A stretch of 64,000 nt of DNA from Isoetes taiwanensis (Eukaryota; Streptophyta; Lycopodiopsida; Isoetales; Isoetaceae): the NCBI GenBank assembly GCA_021234155.1, contig JAJEKV010000051.1:1676754-1740753 (forward strand). The letters run 5' to 3'. Made by a program: the position numbers and the translations under genes. The notes under the pieces are model-generated. The model made no database searches, had not been told where the DNA came from, and worked only from the letters and a program-made list of their open reading frames with translations. Positions 34,771 through 45,819 of this stretch are shown piece after piece (the first letter of the stretch is position 1; every line of letters starts with the position of its first letter).

Positions 34771-36354
34771 CTGTGGCGCTCCCGAATATATACGACCCTC
34801 GGGCGGTATACATGCGAGGACTTTCCCCTCCATGGCGATCATCTCACCATGAGCGGGGCCCTCCGTCTCGTTCGGGCCATCGATGAAATGAGGCCCAAGA
34901 AGGACACGAAAGGGGTCATTCGCCCACGCCTTCAATGGGACTCCTACGTCGCGAAGCATGAATACAAGGGTTAGCACCGCGGCCGCGAATATACATAAAT
35001 AACCACCACGAAGGGTGGCGCATCCATCAAAATACCAACGGCATAGAATATGCATCTAATCCTAAGAAAACACCCAAACCCCGGGTTCTACCCGGCTCGG
35101 ACTTCCATGAGGATCGGTGGCGGCCGGGCCTCAAGAGATCAGCCAGACCGAAGTCTTGGCATGGCGTTGGTGGCGTAGAACATTGGCTAGGGTTGTCCAC
35201 TCCATCCGCCCCTCCCCGTGCACACTTTGCGGATGGGTCAATTCATGCTATGGCCGCTATAGCCTTGGGAAGACGCGGACTCGGGGCATCACCCTCTGAG
35301 CCTACTCGGGTTCATGGCCTGGTCCGATGAGGCGGCAGGTCGGGGAGGCGTCCCCTTCCGGAATCACGGTGGTTCCATGGGTGAGCTAGAGAATCGTGCC
35401 GCATCGGCGACCCCGCATCCGTGCCCGACTTACTCACCCCTAAATCTACTCAAAGTGCATGGTGCTCCATACGGATCACACCACTACACCCGGGGAGTGT
35501 CGGACCCATACCCCGCCCTCAACGTGACCGGCTATCAGGCCTAGCCCACTGTAGGAGTCTCAGGAGCCTTGTATGCTCATGCAAGACCCCACCCCTCATG
35601 TCACCACTGTGTTCCTTGTCTGGTGCTAAGCCAGACCATAGCATCTAGGACCCGGTGGGCTCTTGTGCACAGCCGCAAACTAATGGGACTTTTTACGGCT
35701 ATCTAGGAGCATACTACCGTACCTGGTTCGAGGCCTCTACCCCCGTAATCCCCCGTTTGAGTCGGATCAAACAAAGAATTAACAATCCATCCTTTTGAGT
35801 AAGAACCCGAATTGAATATAAAGAGAACTTGTTTGTACAATCAAGGGTTAGTTTCTATGATTGAATTACAAAGAGAAATCGCAGAAAGACGGACCGCGAC
35901 CAAGTGTTAACTAGAATTCACATAGCCACCTACCTGAATTCTGGCTGGACTCATTCCCATGGGGCCTCCATCTCCTGGCGGTTGAAGATTCAAATGTGGC
36001 TTCCACGGGGGCGGCCGGTATGGTGGTTCTCTGCAGGTGGTTGATGGCGCCAGCTCCCCGGCCTTCCTTGGTCGATCTTCAGGAGTCAATCCCAGGGATA
36101 GGGGTCAAGTTGGCATCCAAACTTGGCAACCCCCATGCTGCCCAATCGATTGGGGCAGGTGGCGCCTTCCCAATTGGTAATTACCAGAACAGGGTAATAG
36201 GAAGAAACGAAAACGGGGGAAACGAAGAGCGAGCAACACAAACAAGGTTCGGAGGGCCAACCCCGACAATGAAGACCAGGGGAAGACCAAGGAGGATGGG
36301 CATTGGTACAGAAAACACAGAGATACAGAAGGAGCAACCTCGGGGGAAAAGACG

Positions 36355-36830
36355 TTGACATTGTGGTACTGGAACTGCACGGGGTACCCATGGGATGATG
36401 GAGAAAGGTTAGAAGGTGCCCAAGGCTGTGACATAATATGCTTGACAGAGACTTGGGAGCATAACGTCAAAAGGCTGCCAGAGGAGGAAGGATACCAGTT
36501 GTTCACGTCGTTGGAAAGACAGGAATTTAAAATAGGGGGGGTGCGTTTGGCTTGTTATATAAAAAAGCAGTCACGATTAACAATGCATGTATGTTACATT
36601 CAGATATCAATAAAAGAAATATGGTTTTGAGTGTCCAAATGAAAAACAATCAAGATATGGTTCTGATAATTACATATTACCCGCCGAACAGTGATAAACT
36701 AGAACTGCTAGATCTGGGAGAGAATATAACGAAATGGAAGGAACAAGGACCAGTGATTATAATAGGAGATCTAAACGCTAGAACCCGGGGCCGGGAACAG
36801 CACGCCAGTAATGCGACACGGATGAGATAA
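36355..36830 (+). pseudogene. Endonuclease of LINE E
   Basis: Starts WYWNCTGYPWDD (the Asn motif), followed by DIICLTETWEH (the catalytic Glu motif). After a frameshift near 36600 comes LIITYYPPNSDK and VIIIGDLNARTRG (the GDLNAR motif). The later part of the domain (to about 37190) is in broken frames. This N-terminus is near-complete, so the copy is probably close to full length at its 5' end. Confidence 0.8.
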
Positions 36831-37194
36831 GGGGCGACAGTGTATACGATGAGGGGACGGAGTGGCGAGAGGGATCTGAGAAAGATAAGGCGAGGTCAAT
36901 GCTAGAGGTGAATTATGCTTTGGAAGTATGCACGGCAAATGGGGATGATTATAGCCAATGGTGTGGGAAAATGGAGGGGATCAGAGGCTTCACGAGCCAA
37001 AAAAACACATGGTAAGAGCATAGTGGATTATATAATTGTGAACGAACAAGCAGCAAAAAGATAGAAGGGCTGATGCTCACTGGGAATGGCCGAATGGGAG
37101 GAGGGAAAGCCATAGACCAATTAAACTAACAATCGGGCTAGGGAGAAGCCACAAAAGACAAAGACGAAAAGAAAGGAAGATAATAAAGACAGGG

Positions 37195-39501
37195 GTGAAG
37201 ATTCAGCCTGTTCAGAAACACGCAGAAACTTTCACCCAAATGATCAAGGAGGAAATGGGAGAGTGGAACTGGGGAGAGCACAACGCAAGGGAGAATGGAG
37301 ACACCCTAAATGACATCATGGTAAGGGTAGCAACAGAGGTGTTTGGGAAAAAGATCAAAATCAGGAAAAATAGGGCATTTAGAGCTTCAGTATGGTACGA
37401 TGACGAGTGTAGGGAATACAAGAGGAAAGTAAGAAAACATAGGGGAAAGGAGACATACCGAGAAGAAAGGACAGCATACATAAGATTACTGAAGAAGAAG
37501 AGATACAATAACTGCATTCTGAGACCAATGGTATTTGGGGAAAATGTTGAAAAAAGCCAAAGGTTTTGGAGAGGACTCAAAAATAAAGGAGGGGGAAGTA
37601 ATATGAAAGCAAAGAACGGACAAGATGACATTGGAACCGAGGGATGGGAGAGTTACTTGGATAAATTATACAAGACAGGGGCACCGCCAGTATCCATACC
37701 ACTACAGCATGATCAGGACAAACCATGCTTCAACTTGCTAGATGTAGGGATGGCCCTGAACAGGATGGCCAATCATAAAGCTCCGGATTTATACGGACTC
37801 ATCGGAACTCCGCTTTGGCAGTGTCTTGAATTAGAAATCGGCAGACAAGTTACAGACATTTTCAACGGCATCATACATACAGGACTCCCAGACAGATGGA
37901 CATACAACAGAGTCATACCTTTACATAAGACAGGGAATAGAAAAGATCCAGGGAATTACAGAACAATAATGGTAAGCTCGATTTTCGCAAAATGGTTTGG
38001 AAAGGTATTGGATAATAAACTAAAGAAATGGGCAGAAGAAGGAAATATGAGAAACCTGCAGGGGGCAAGCGAGGTTCAGACCGAGCACTCAACCACAGAT
38101 CATCTAGTGACCCTACGGATATTAATAGAGCGTAAACAAATTGCGGGGAAAGAAAATAATTTGTTGCTTTGTAGATTTCGAAAAAGCATTCGATCACGGT
38201 CCCCGAGAGAAGTGAAAGAGATTGATGGATATGCAGGCCCGAGAAATATGGTAGGATCCATAGCAAGACTATACCACAAGGTGTATGCTAAAATGGAGCG
38301 GGAAGGACATCCGATAACCCGTGACACGGGTAAAGCGGGGATGCCCGTTATCCCCAACAATCGCTTTGGAATATATATAGACGCACTCTGAGGGGATACA
38401 TAGCGAGACGTAGGGGAGACGCGAGCATGCCCCAACGCTAGGAGACACGAAGGTACCAATAATGCTATACGCGGATGATCTTAGTATGATGGCAACAAAG
38501 AACAAAGGAATGCATAGGCGCTCAAAATTCTAGAACAATTACGCGGAGGATATCTGGCTGGACAAAGAATCTAGCAAAAACTAAGATAGTCATCTTTGGA
38601 CACAAGAACAGGCATAAACCTTTTAAATACAAAGGTAACGCAGATAGAGGAACCAACGTAGAATCTGAGATATCTAGGGTATGACACGCACGGCACAGGG
38701 AAATGGACCAAAGGAGCCAATGCCAGATTTCAATCAGCTATAGGAAGCTACTTCAACATGAAAAACTTTTGTAACAGAAGTAGAATAACTGACTGGGATA
38801 TCAAATGCTATCTATTCAGTGCAGTAATAGCCACCACCCAGCTATACGGAGCAGAAGCATGGGGGCCAGGCCTAACAGAGAGAAACTGGGAAAAGCAGGA
38901 AGGAATTCTTAGGCAATGGCACAGACAGGAATTCAGGGTGAGGACAAACACACCACTAACAATCATGGTACTCGAAACAGGGCAGAAACCAATGGAAGTG
39001 AGAGCATGGGAGAGAACTATAAGATACCTGCTCAGAGATAACGCGGGAGACAGACAAGGAAAACTGTCCAGCATTGCGATCATAGAATCAGCAAAATCAC
39101 ATATCCTCGAAAGCAAAGGATGGTTTAAGGAGGTGGCAACATGGACCAGACAAATGGGATTGAATCTGAGTGACCTAATAGAAGAGGGGCAGTGGAATGA
39201 GGAGTGGGCAGACACAGCAACAAGAGCATGGCTGCACAGGCATACGGGACCCAAGACAGACTGGCTCATACAGGTTTTTAATCCAGACCAACAAATAGGA
39301 CATCAGATATACAGGGATAACCTACTGGGGAAAAACAGAAGGGACACGCTAGCCAGATTTAGGATGGGAAGCCATGATCTGAGAATAGAAAAAGACAGAT
39401 GGAGAGGGGTAGACAAGGAAGACAGGATATGCAGAATCTGCGAAGGGGGGAGAATAGAGGATGAGAATCATATGATTAGTGACCTGCCCCGACATACCTG
39501 A
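37195..39501 (+). pseudogene. Reverse transcriptase and C-terminal domain of LINE E
   Basis: A 399-codon frame has the RT N-terminal blocks: GIIHTGLPDRWTYNRVIPLHKTG, NYRTIMVSSIFAK and QTEHSTTDHLVTL. The catalytic VDFEKAFDHG block lies in a shifted frame near 38170, and MLYADDLSMMATKN (YADD) near 38465. A later frame (38758-39501) has WDIKCYLFSAVIATTQLYGAEAW and, at its end, a Cys/His module (RICRICEGGRIEDENHM). At least three frameshifts or stops make it defective. Confidence 0.8.
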
Positions 39502-40129
39502 GACATCGAGGGGACAGATATAGTAATATAAGGTGGGGAGAACCAGCCCACAAGCTGATGAAGATGACAGAATCACTAAGGGATCTAGCAGACGCGATCC
39601 ACAGAATGACGACCAGACACAGAGAAGTACACAGAGAAAGAGGGCTTGTAATATGATTACACAGTGAAAGAGGGCTTGTAATATGATCCGTACAAAACGA
39701 CTCATATAGCCTCACACAAATTACTCAGCTAAAAGCTGATTGATAACGACGCATCACTGCACGGCCAAGAAGTCGAGGTAAAAGTGGGGTGCCGGTATTA
39801 AAAGGAAAAAAGTCAGCCTTCCGAAAAGGCTACATTGTAACAGCGTGTTGTGCTAGTAGCACCCTTTTAGGGAGCTCGCCCATGCTACACAAGTCCAGGG
39901 GCCTTATGGCACAAAGGACACAAATGTATTCTATTCTATTCTATTCTATTCTATTCTATTCTATTATTAATGTGTTAAATTAGCATGGCTAATTTAATCC
40001 TTTGTAAGGTAACCCCCTAGGTTGCAATTAAGTTCCCATACCCGCATGGTAGCGTACCTTTAGGGAGTGACGTGCTTGTATTTGTACGTGTCCCGTATAG
40101 TAGACCGTATAAATACGTGGAACGTCACA

Positions 40130-41074
40130 CTTGGCATGTTTGAGCCACCTGGCATGTTTGAGCCTAGGTGGCATGTTGGAGCCTAGGTGGCATGTTTGAG
40201 CCACCTTGGCACGTTTGGGCCTAGGTGGCATGTTGGAGCCACCTTGGCATGTTGGAGCCTAAGTGAGCCTGCATGGCATGTTTGAGCCTATGTGGCATGT
40301 TTGAGCCACCTAGGAATGTTGGAGCCTAGGTGGCATGTTGGAGCCCACGTGGCATATTTGAGCCACCTTGGCAAGTTGGAGCATAGGTGGCATGTTGGGG
40401 GCTGCGTGGCATGTTTGAGCACGTTGGACCTAGGTGGCATGTTTGAGCCATTTTGCATGTTGGAGCCTAAGTGGCATGTTGGAGCCACCTTGGCATGTTT
40501 GAGCCTATATATAGGTGGCATGTTTGAGCCATCTTGTCATGTTGGAGCCTACTTGGCATGTTGGAGCCCACGTGGCATGTTTGAGCCACCTTGGCATGTT
40601 GGAGCCTAGGTGGCATGTTGAAGCCCATGTGGCATGTTTGAGCCACCTTGTCATGTTGGAGCCTAGGTGGCATGTTTGAGCCACCTTGGCATGTTGGAGC
40701 CTAGGTGGCATGTTGGAGCCCACGTGGCATGTTTGAGCCACTTTGGCATGTTTGAGCCTAGGTGGCATGTTAGAACTCGGTGGCATCTTTGGAGCCCTAG
40801 GTGGCATGTTTGAGCCAACTTGGCATATTTAAGCCTAGGTGACATGTTGTGAGCCACCTTGGCATGTTAGAGCCTAGGTGGCATGGTGGAGCCCACGTGT
40901 TATGTTTGTGCCACATTGGCATATTGGAGCCTGCAATGGCATGTTAGAGCCCGCGTGGCATGTTGGAGCCATCTTGGCATGTTGGAGCCACCTTTGTGGC
41001 ATGTTTGAGCCACCTTGTGTATGTTTGAGCCACCTTGATGGCATGTTTGAGCCACCTTGGCATGTTTGAGCTGA
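40130..41074. repeat. 19-bp minisatellite array, right part
   Basis: Same unit as 19882-21658. The two parts were one array of about 2.7 kb before element D inserted. Confidence 0.92.
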
Positions 41075-41130
41075 TTGGGACCTGAGATCATGTGCATATG
41101 CTAAAAAAATAGATTTGAGGCATAAAAAAG

Positions 41131-41314
<184 letters not shown>

Positions 41315-41519
41315 GATCTGATAGACTTGTTGGTTCCCATGGATGTTAAAGTTAAATTCAGTTCAATTCAATTTTGGGATCTTCATAATGCCTTTGCATT
41401 CGGGTAAAGGGACAATAGATGAGATATTGCATTTTTGCACCAGTCTTAATCAAATTCTTGATGGTTTTGTTATGCAAAAATAGGTGTTAAGTAATTGAAG
41501 TAGTTGAAGTAACTTGTCT

Positions 41520-42110
41520 TACATGGAATACTAGTATAGGGACATGTGATTGTGCACGTGCATCACATGTAGCAAATCAAGTACTCTGTCCTACCACTAT
41601 AAAGACCCGTGATATGGAAGGATAGGACATGTAGAGAATCAAGTATTCTTTCCTACTTCTATAAAGACATGTGACAATAGAAGTATTACACATGTCGTAA
41701 TTCATGTATTCTTTCCTACAATGCCTTAGCAAATAAAGTACTCTATCCTACTACTATAAAGACATGTGACATGGAAGCATATGACATGTAGAGAATCAAG
41801 TATTCTTTTCTACTTCTATAAAGACATGTGACAATAGAAGTATTACACATGTCGTAATTCATGTATTCTTTCCTACAATGCCTTAGCAAATAAAGTACTC
41901 TTCATGTATTCTTTCCTACAATGCCTTAGCAAATAAAGTACTGGCCCTACTACTATAAAGACATGTGAATGGAAGTATAGGACATGTAGAGAATCAAATA
42001 TTCTTTCCTACATCTATAAAGACATGTGACAATAGAATTATTAGACATGTAGAAATTCAAGTATTCTTTCCTACAGTGGATTGTATTATAAAATGACATG
42101 TCACAATAGA
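41520..42110. repeat. Subterminal repeats of the TIR segment
   Basis: At least three diverged copies of a block of about 150-200 bp containing ctataaagacatgtgac, gacatgtagagaatcaag and attctttcctac. Many ACATGT palindromes are present. Such repeated short words near an end are typical of transposase-binding subterminal regions, for example in CACTA elements. Confidence 0.6.
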
Positions 42111-42247
42111 AGAAACTACAAAACAATAGTGGATATTTTAGTCCACTGAAAAAAGAACACCATTATCGAACAAAACCATACCTCCACAAATTCACATGTA
42201 GGATTCTTTGAAAATAGGACATGTAGACCTACCAAAACTGATGTTTT

Positions 42248-42278
42248 CAACAGTGGACCAAAAACCGGGGTGAGTGTG
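42248..42278 (-). repeat. Right terminal inverted repeat
   Basis: Reverse complement starts CACACTCACCCCGG, then TTTTTGGTCC shared with the left end. It is followed by the TTG duplication, and pol of element B resumes within a few bases. Confidence 0.5.
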
Positions 42279-42281
42279 TTG

Positions 42282-43130
42282 GGGGAACTCACCATTCCTA
42301 CCAAACCTGACGCACGCCCAATCTAGCAACGACAGTACCGACTCAACCCAATTTATCGTGACCGTGTCAAGGCCGAAATTGACAAGCTTTTAGCTGCTGG
42401 CTTGATTTATGAGGTCAAACACTCTGAGTGGGTGAGCCCCATTGTTATTGCTCTTAAGCACAACGGTAAGATCCGCGTTTGTGTGGACTATCGAAAACTC
42501 AATCAGGCCACGGAGCGTGATCACTTTCCACTTCCCTTCACAGACCAAGTTCTAGAAGAGATTGCTGGACATGAGATGTACTCTTTCATGGATGGATTTT
42601 CAGGGTACAATCAAATTTCTATCAAGGAGGAAGATCAACTCAAGATTACCTTCACCACCCGTGGGGCACTTTTGCCTACAAGGTAGTTCCATTTGGTTTA
42701 TCAAACTCTCCCTCTACGTTTTAGCGCATCATGCTCTCTGTCTTTCATGATATATGAAGGATAAACCTTTTCTCCAGATCTTTCAAGATGACTTTTCGGC
42801 CTACAGCTCCATGGACGATTACCTGGAGAAGTTAGAGCTGGTCTTTCAAAAATGTGATGAGTCTGGCATCAGTCTAAACCCTGAGAAGTGCACCTTTTGC
42901 GTCACCTCAGGTGTTCTCTTGGGTCATGTAGTTAGTAAAGAAGGGATCACCACAGATCCTGCTAAAATTAGTTGTGTGCTGAAGGCTCAAGCACCATCTA
43001 ATATTAAAGAGACACGTTCCTTCCTTGGTAAGGTTAATTACTATTCCACCTTCATTCCTGGACTTGCGGCTATAGCTGACCCCATTCATAAACTCACGGG
43101 TGATGAATCCACTTGAGCTTGGAATCCCCA
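42282..43130 (+). pseudogene. Reverse transcriptase of element B
   Basis: Pol resumes with LTIPTKPDARP, then QRQYRLNP after an in-frame stop near 42327. It goes on with EWVSPIVIALKHNGKIRVCVD, YRKLNQATERDHFPLPF, MDGFSGYNQI and, in a later frame, IFQDDFSAYSS (the YxDD active site, with FQDD here). Then come CDESGISLNPEKC, VLLGHVVSKEGI and NYYSTFIPGLAAI. The FQDDFSAYS form is close to the VDDFSVYG of Tat/Athila elements. A frameshift near 42680 and a TGA near 43115 break it. Confidence 0.87.
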
Positions 43131-43656
43131 GGCGGAAGTTGCCTTCCAGAAGTTGAAGTTGTTGCTTACCCAGACCCCGGTCCTTGTTCCTCCTCACTGG
43201 GACAAGCCTTTTCATGTTCATGTCGATGTCTCAGCTTTTGCCATTGGTGATGTTCTCTCTCAGGCATATGACGAGCACACGGATAAACCTATCCGCTATG
43301 CCAGCAGGAAACTCAATCCTATTGAGCGCAACTACTCTGCCACGGAGCGGGAAGCCTTGGGCTTAGTTTTCTGTGTCCAACGTTTTCGTCATTATTTGCT
43401 GGGAAGCAAGATCAAATTCTTCGTTGATCATCAGGCTCTTCTTTATTTGATCAACAAGGCCACGCCCACGAGTCGAATTGCTCGTTGGGTCCTTCTTCTG
43501 CAAGAATTCGCTCCATTCAAAATTGTTCATAAGGCCGACAAATCTCACGTTGTGCCAGATTATTTATCACGCATCCACACCGATGATCCCTCCACGGGTG
43601 TTTCTGATGCCTTTCCAGACGCTCAACTGTTCCTTGTCACAGCCACGCCCCACTAG
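43131..43656 (+). pseudogene. RNase H domain of element B
   Basis: Degrades the RNA strand after copying. The frame holds PFHVHVDVSAFAIGDVLSQ (first catalytic Asp), RYASRKLNPIERNYSATERE (catalytic Glu region), FFVDHQALLYLI (second Asp) and KSHVVPDYLSRI at its end. It reads through cleanly and ends at TAG after ATPH. Confidence 0.85.
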
Positions 43657-43669
43657 TTCCACAACTTTC

Positions 43670-44943
43670 AGCAGTATCTCCTCACTGGTGCTCTTCCATC
43701 AGAAGATCCCACGCTCTCTCCAGAAAAGCTTCGCTCACGCCGCCGTCAATTTCTCTGGGAAGTCCGTGACTACACCATGGTTGCGGGCCATCTGTACAAA
43801 CGCGGCAAAGACATGGTTCTCCGTCGCTGTGTTCTCCCCCATGAGGTGCCCGATATCATTCGACAAGCCCATGAAGGACTTGGTGGTGGTCATTTCAGTG
43901 GTGACACCACGGCACGCAAAATTCTTCTCGCAGGCTACTTCTGGCCAACACTCTTCAAGGATGCCCATGCTCACGCCCGCACGTGTGATGTCTGTCAGTG
44001 TGTGGTTCGGCCCACGGCCCGTGACGCTCTCCCGTTGACGTCGGTCGCCACGCCACTTCCCTTCAGGAATGGACTTTGTAGAACCCATGGATCCTCCTGC
44101 AAGGCACACCCGTGCCTGCTACATCTTGGTCATCACTGATTATGCTACAAAATGGGTGGAGGTCTGTGCACTTCCGGACAACACTGCAGCCAGTACGGCA
44201 AAGGTTCTCTACACGCACATCATCACGCGTTTTGGTTGTCCCACGGAATTTGTCAGTGATCGTGGAGTTCACTTCGTAAGTCATACCATCAAGGAGCTAA
44301 CAGATTATCTGCATATCCGTCACATAAAAAGTACACCTTACTATCCTCAAGGGAATGGTTTGGCTGAAAGCACAAACAAAACTCTCATCACTATTCTAAA
44401 GAAAATCTGTGATGCCTCTCGCACGGATTGGCAAGACAAATTGCCTATAGTTCCTTGGGCTTATAACACAAGTTTCAAAATTGCTATTGGCCACACTCCT
44501 TTCAAGTTGGTTTATGGTCAAGAAGCTCTCATGCCTTTTGAATATATCCTTCCGACTCTTCGTTTCCAACTTGCTACAACACATAATCCATCAGCAGCTC
44601 TTAAAGAACGGGTTTATCAACTTGAACAGTTGGATGAACTTAGGCGAGATGCTTATATTCGTGTTCTTCATGGCCATGATTCGCGAAAGTCATTGCATGA
44701 CAAATATCTTTGCTCTATGACTCTCATTACAAAAAATTTCCGGGCAAATTAAAGTTTCGTTGGTTGGGTCCGTATCAAATTCTTCAAGTGGTGCAACCCA
44801 GTGTTTTCAAACTGGCAGAATTATATGACACTCCATTACCTACACTGATTAATGGTTTTCGACTTAAACAATTTCATACAGATGACACAACAGTTCATTC
44901 CAATGCTCAACAACAACATTCAGACTCAAAAGACATTGACTAG
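43670..44943 (+). pseudogene. Integrase of element B
   Basis: The N-terminal zinc-binding part shows VRDYTMVAGHLYKRG, then RQAHEGLGGGHFSGDTTARK and CDVCQ (HHCC). After a frameshift near 44060 comes the catalytic core: YILVITDYATKWVE (Asp), TEFVSDRGVHF (Asp), GNGLAESTNKTL (Glu). A GPY/F-type block (FRWLGPYQILQVVQPSVFKL, near 44755) follows in another frame and ends at TAG 44941. The triad is intact by eye but spans frames. Confidence 0.87.
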
Positions 44944-45342
44944 AAGCATAATTATATTATATTAGTCGCGCAAAACATAAGGTGGGCATTGCCATATACA
45001 TCCGCTATGGGCTGAGCCCTATTTACAAAATTCTAAGTTAAAAAGTGCCATTACTCCGGGTTTGGAGCAGAGGTTATGCGGAGCACATGGTAGAGGCAGC
45101 TCCTATGATCCCAGCGGAGATGGATCACCACCTCCATATCATTCGTCAGGGGGTCGGGATGCTCAGCCATCCCCGCACACCACCCATCCATTGGGATGCC
45201 GCGGTTCTTACACTTCCAGAGATCAAGTGCATTCATCCGAGCCGTGACCCACTCCTGACAACTGCGTGGCATAGTGCATTCGTTCACGTTAATAGGATCC
45301 ATCGCTGCAAACTGATGCCTCAACTTCGGCCACTGCTCGTCT

Positions 45343-45349
45343 TATATAG
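45343..45349 (+). promoter_or_regulatory. Possible internal TATA box before the third ORF of element B
   Basis: TATATAG in a pol-free stretch, about 500 bp upstream of the first ATG of the third ORF. It is only a sequence likeness. Confidence 0.25.
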
Positions 45350-45819
45350 CCCAACCGCTTGAAACTCTGCCAACGTGGACCAATCAAAAAATTTGCTAAC
45401 GTGGTTGCAATGCAAGATCATTTCTAATTTCAGAATCTTTTCTCCCGCCGCATATCTAGCCATGGTACCTTCTGGCATTTTTTTATGATATCCCACTTCG
45501 AGTTGCCTGCATTAATTGCTATTCCTTCCTTTTACGCCCGTCTGTCATTATTATTTGTACCTCCGCCAAGCTGTCAAATCCTACCGTTCCTTCACGTTTC
45601 ATCTCAACCGTTCATCTGTTTTTCTCACTACTCGGGGACTTATCCAAAATTTTGCCTCTCAATCGTCCTCTTCCGATCTGTTGCCATCTAGCACCATCAA
45701 CGGTTCCTTTTCCACTATCATCATGCCCCTTCGCCACAGTCATATGCCCTAAAACATTTTTGCCTCACTTCGGTTTCGTCTTCTGCTCTCCGCCCTCCGG
45801 CTTCTTTCAATCCGCTCTC

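Larger units (their letters stand above)
36184..39964 (+). mobile_element. LINE E (non-L1 type) with (ATTCT)n tail, inserted in LTR3
   Basis: A 3.8-kb non-LTR element whose limits are set by the broken LTR. It carries endonuclease, RT and a C-terminal Cys/His module and ends in seven or so ATTCT units (39928-39964) instead of poly(A). No target duplication is seen; instead about 28 bp of target are missing. Its purine-rich composition differs from the surrounding LTR. The RT is unlike the L1-type copy at 8-12 kb. The clade (I-like or other) is not certain. Confidence 0.85.
21659..40129 (-). mobile_element. Ty3/gypsy chromodomain element D, three LTRs in tandem
   Basis: A minus-strand LTR retrotransposon with perfect CTTGG duplications outside its ends (21654-21658, 40130-40134). 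In element orientation the order is LTR3 (with a LINE inside), PBS, internal region, PPT, LTR2, a 53-bp remnant of internal 3' end with its own PPT, LTR1. It is therefore a dimer that shares LTR2 and has lost nearly the whole second internal region. The coding parts are heavily broken. Confidence 0.88.
34772..40129 (-). repeat. LTR3 of element D (5' LTR), split by a LINE
   Basis: The two LTR parts are 34772-36183 and about 39965-40129. Compared with LTR1 and LTR2, about 28 bp (tcctaatttcctagg.. to ..ggtta) are missing at the junction, which holds LINE E. The outer end reads AACGTCACA, followed by the CTTGG duplication. Confidence 0.9.
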
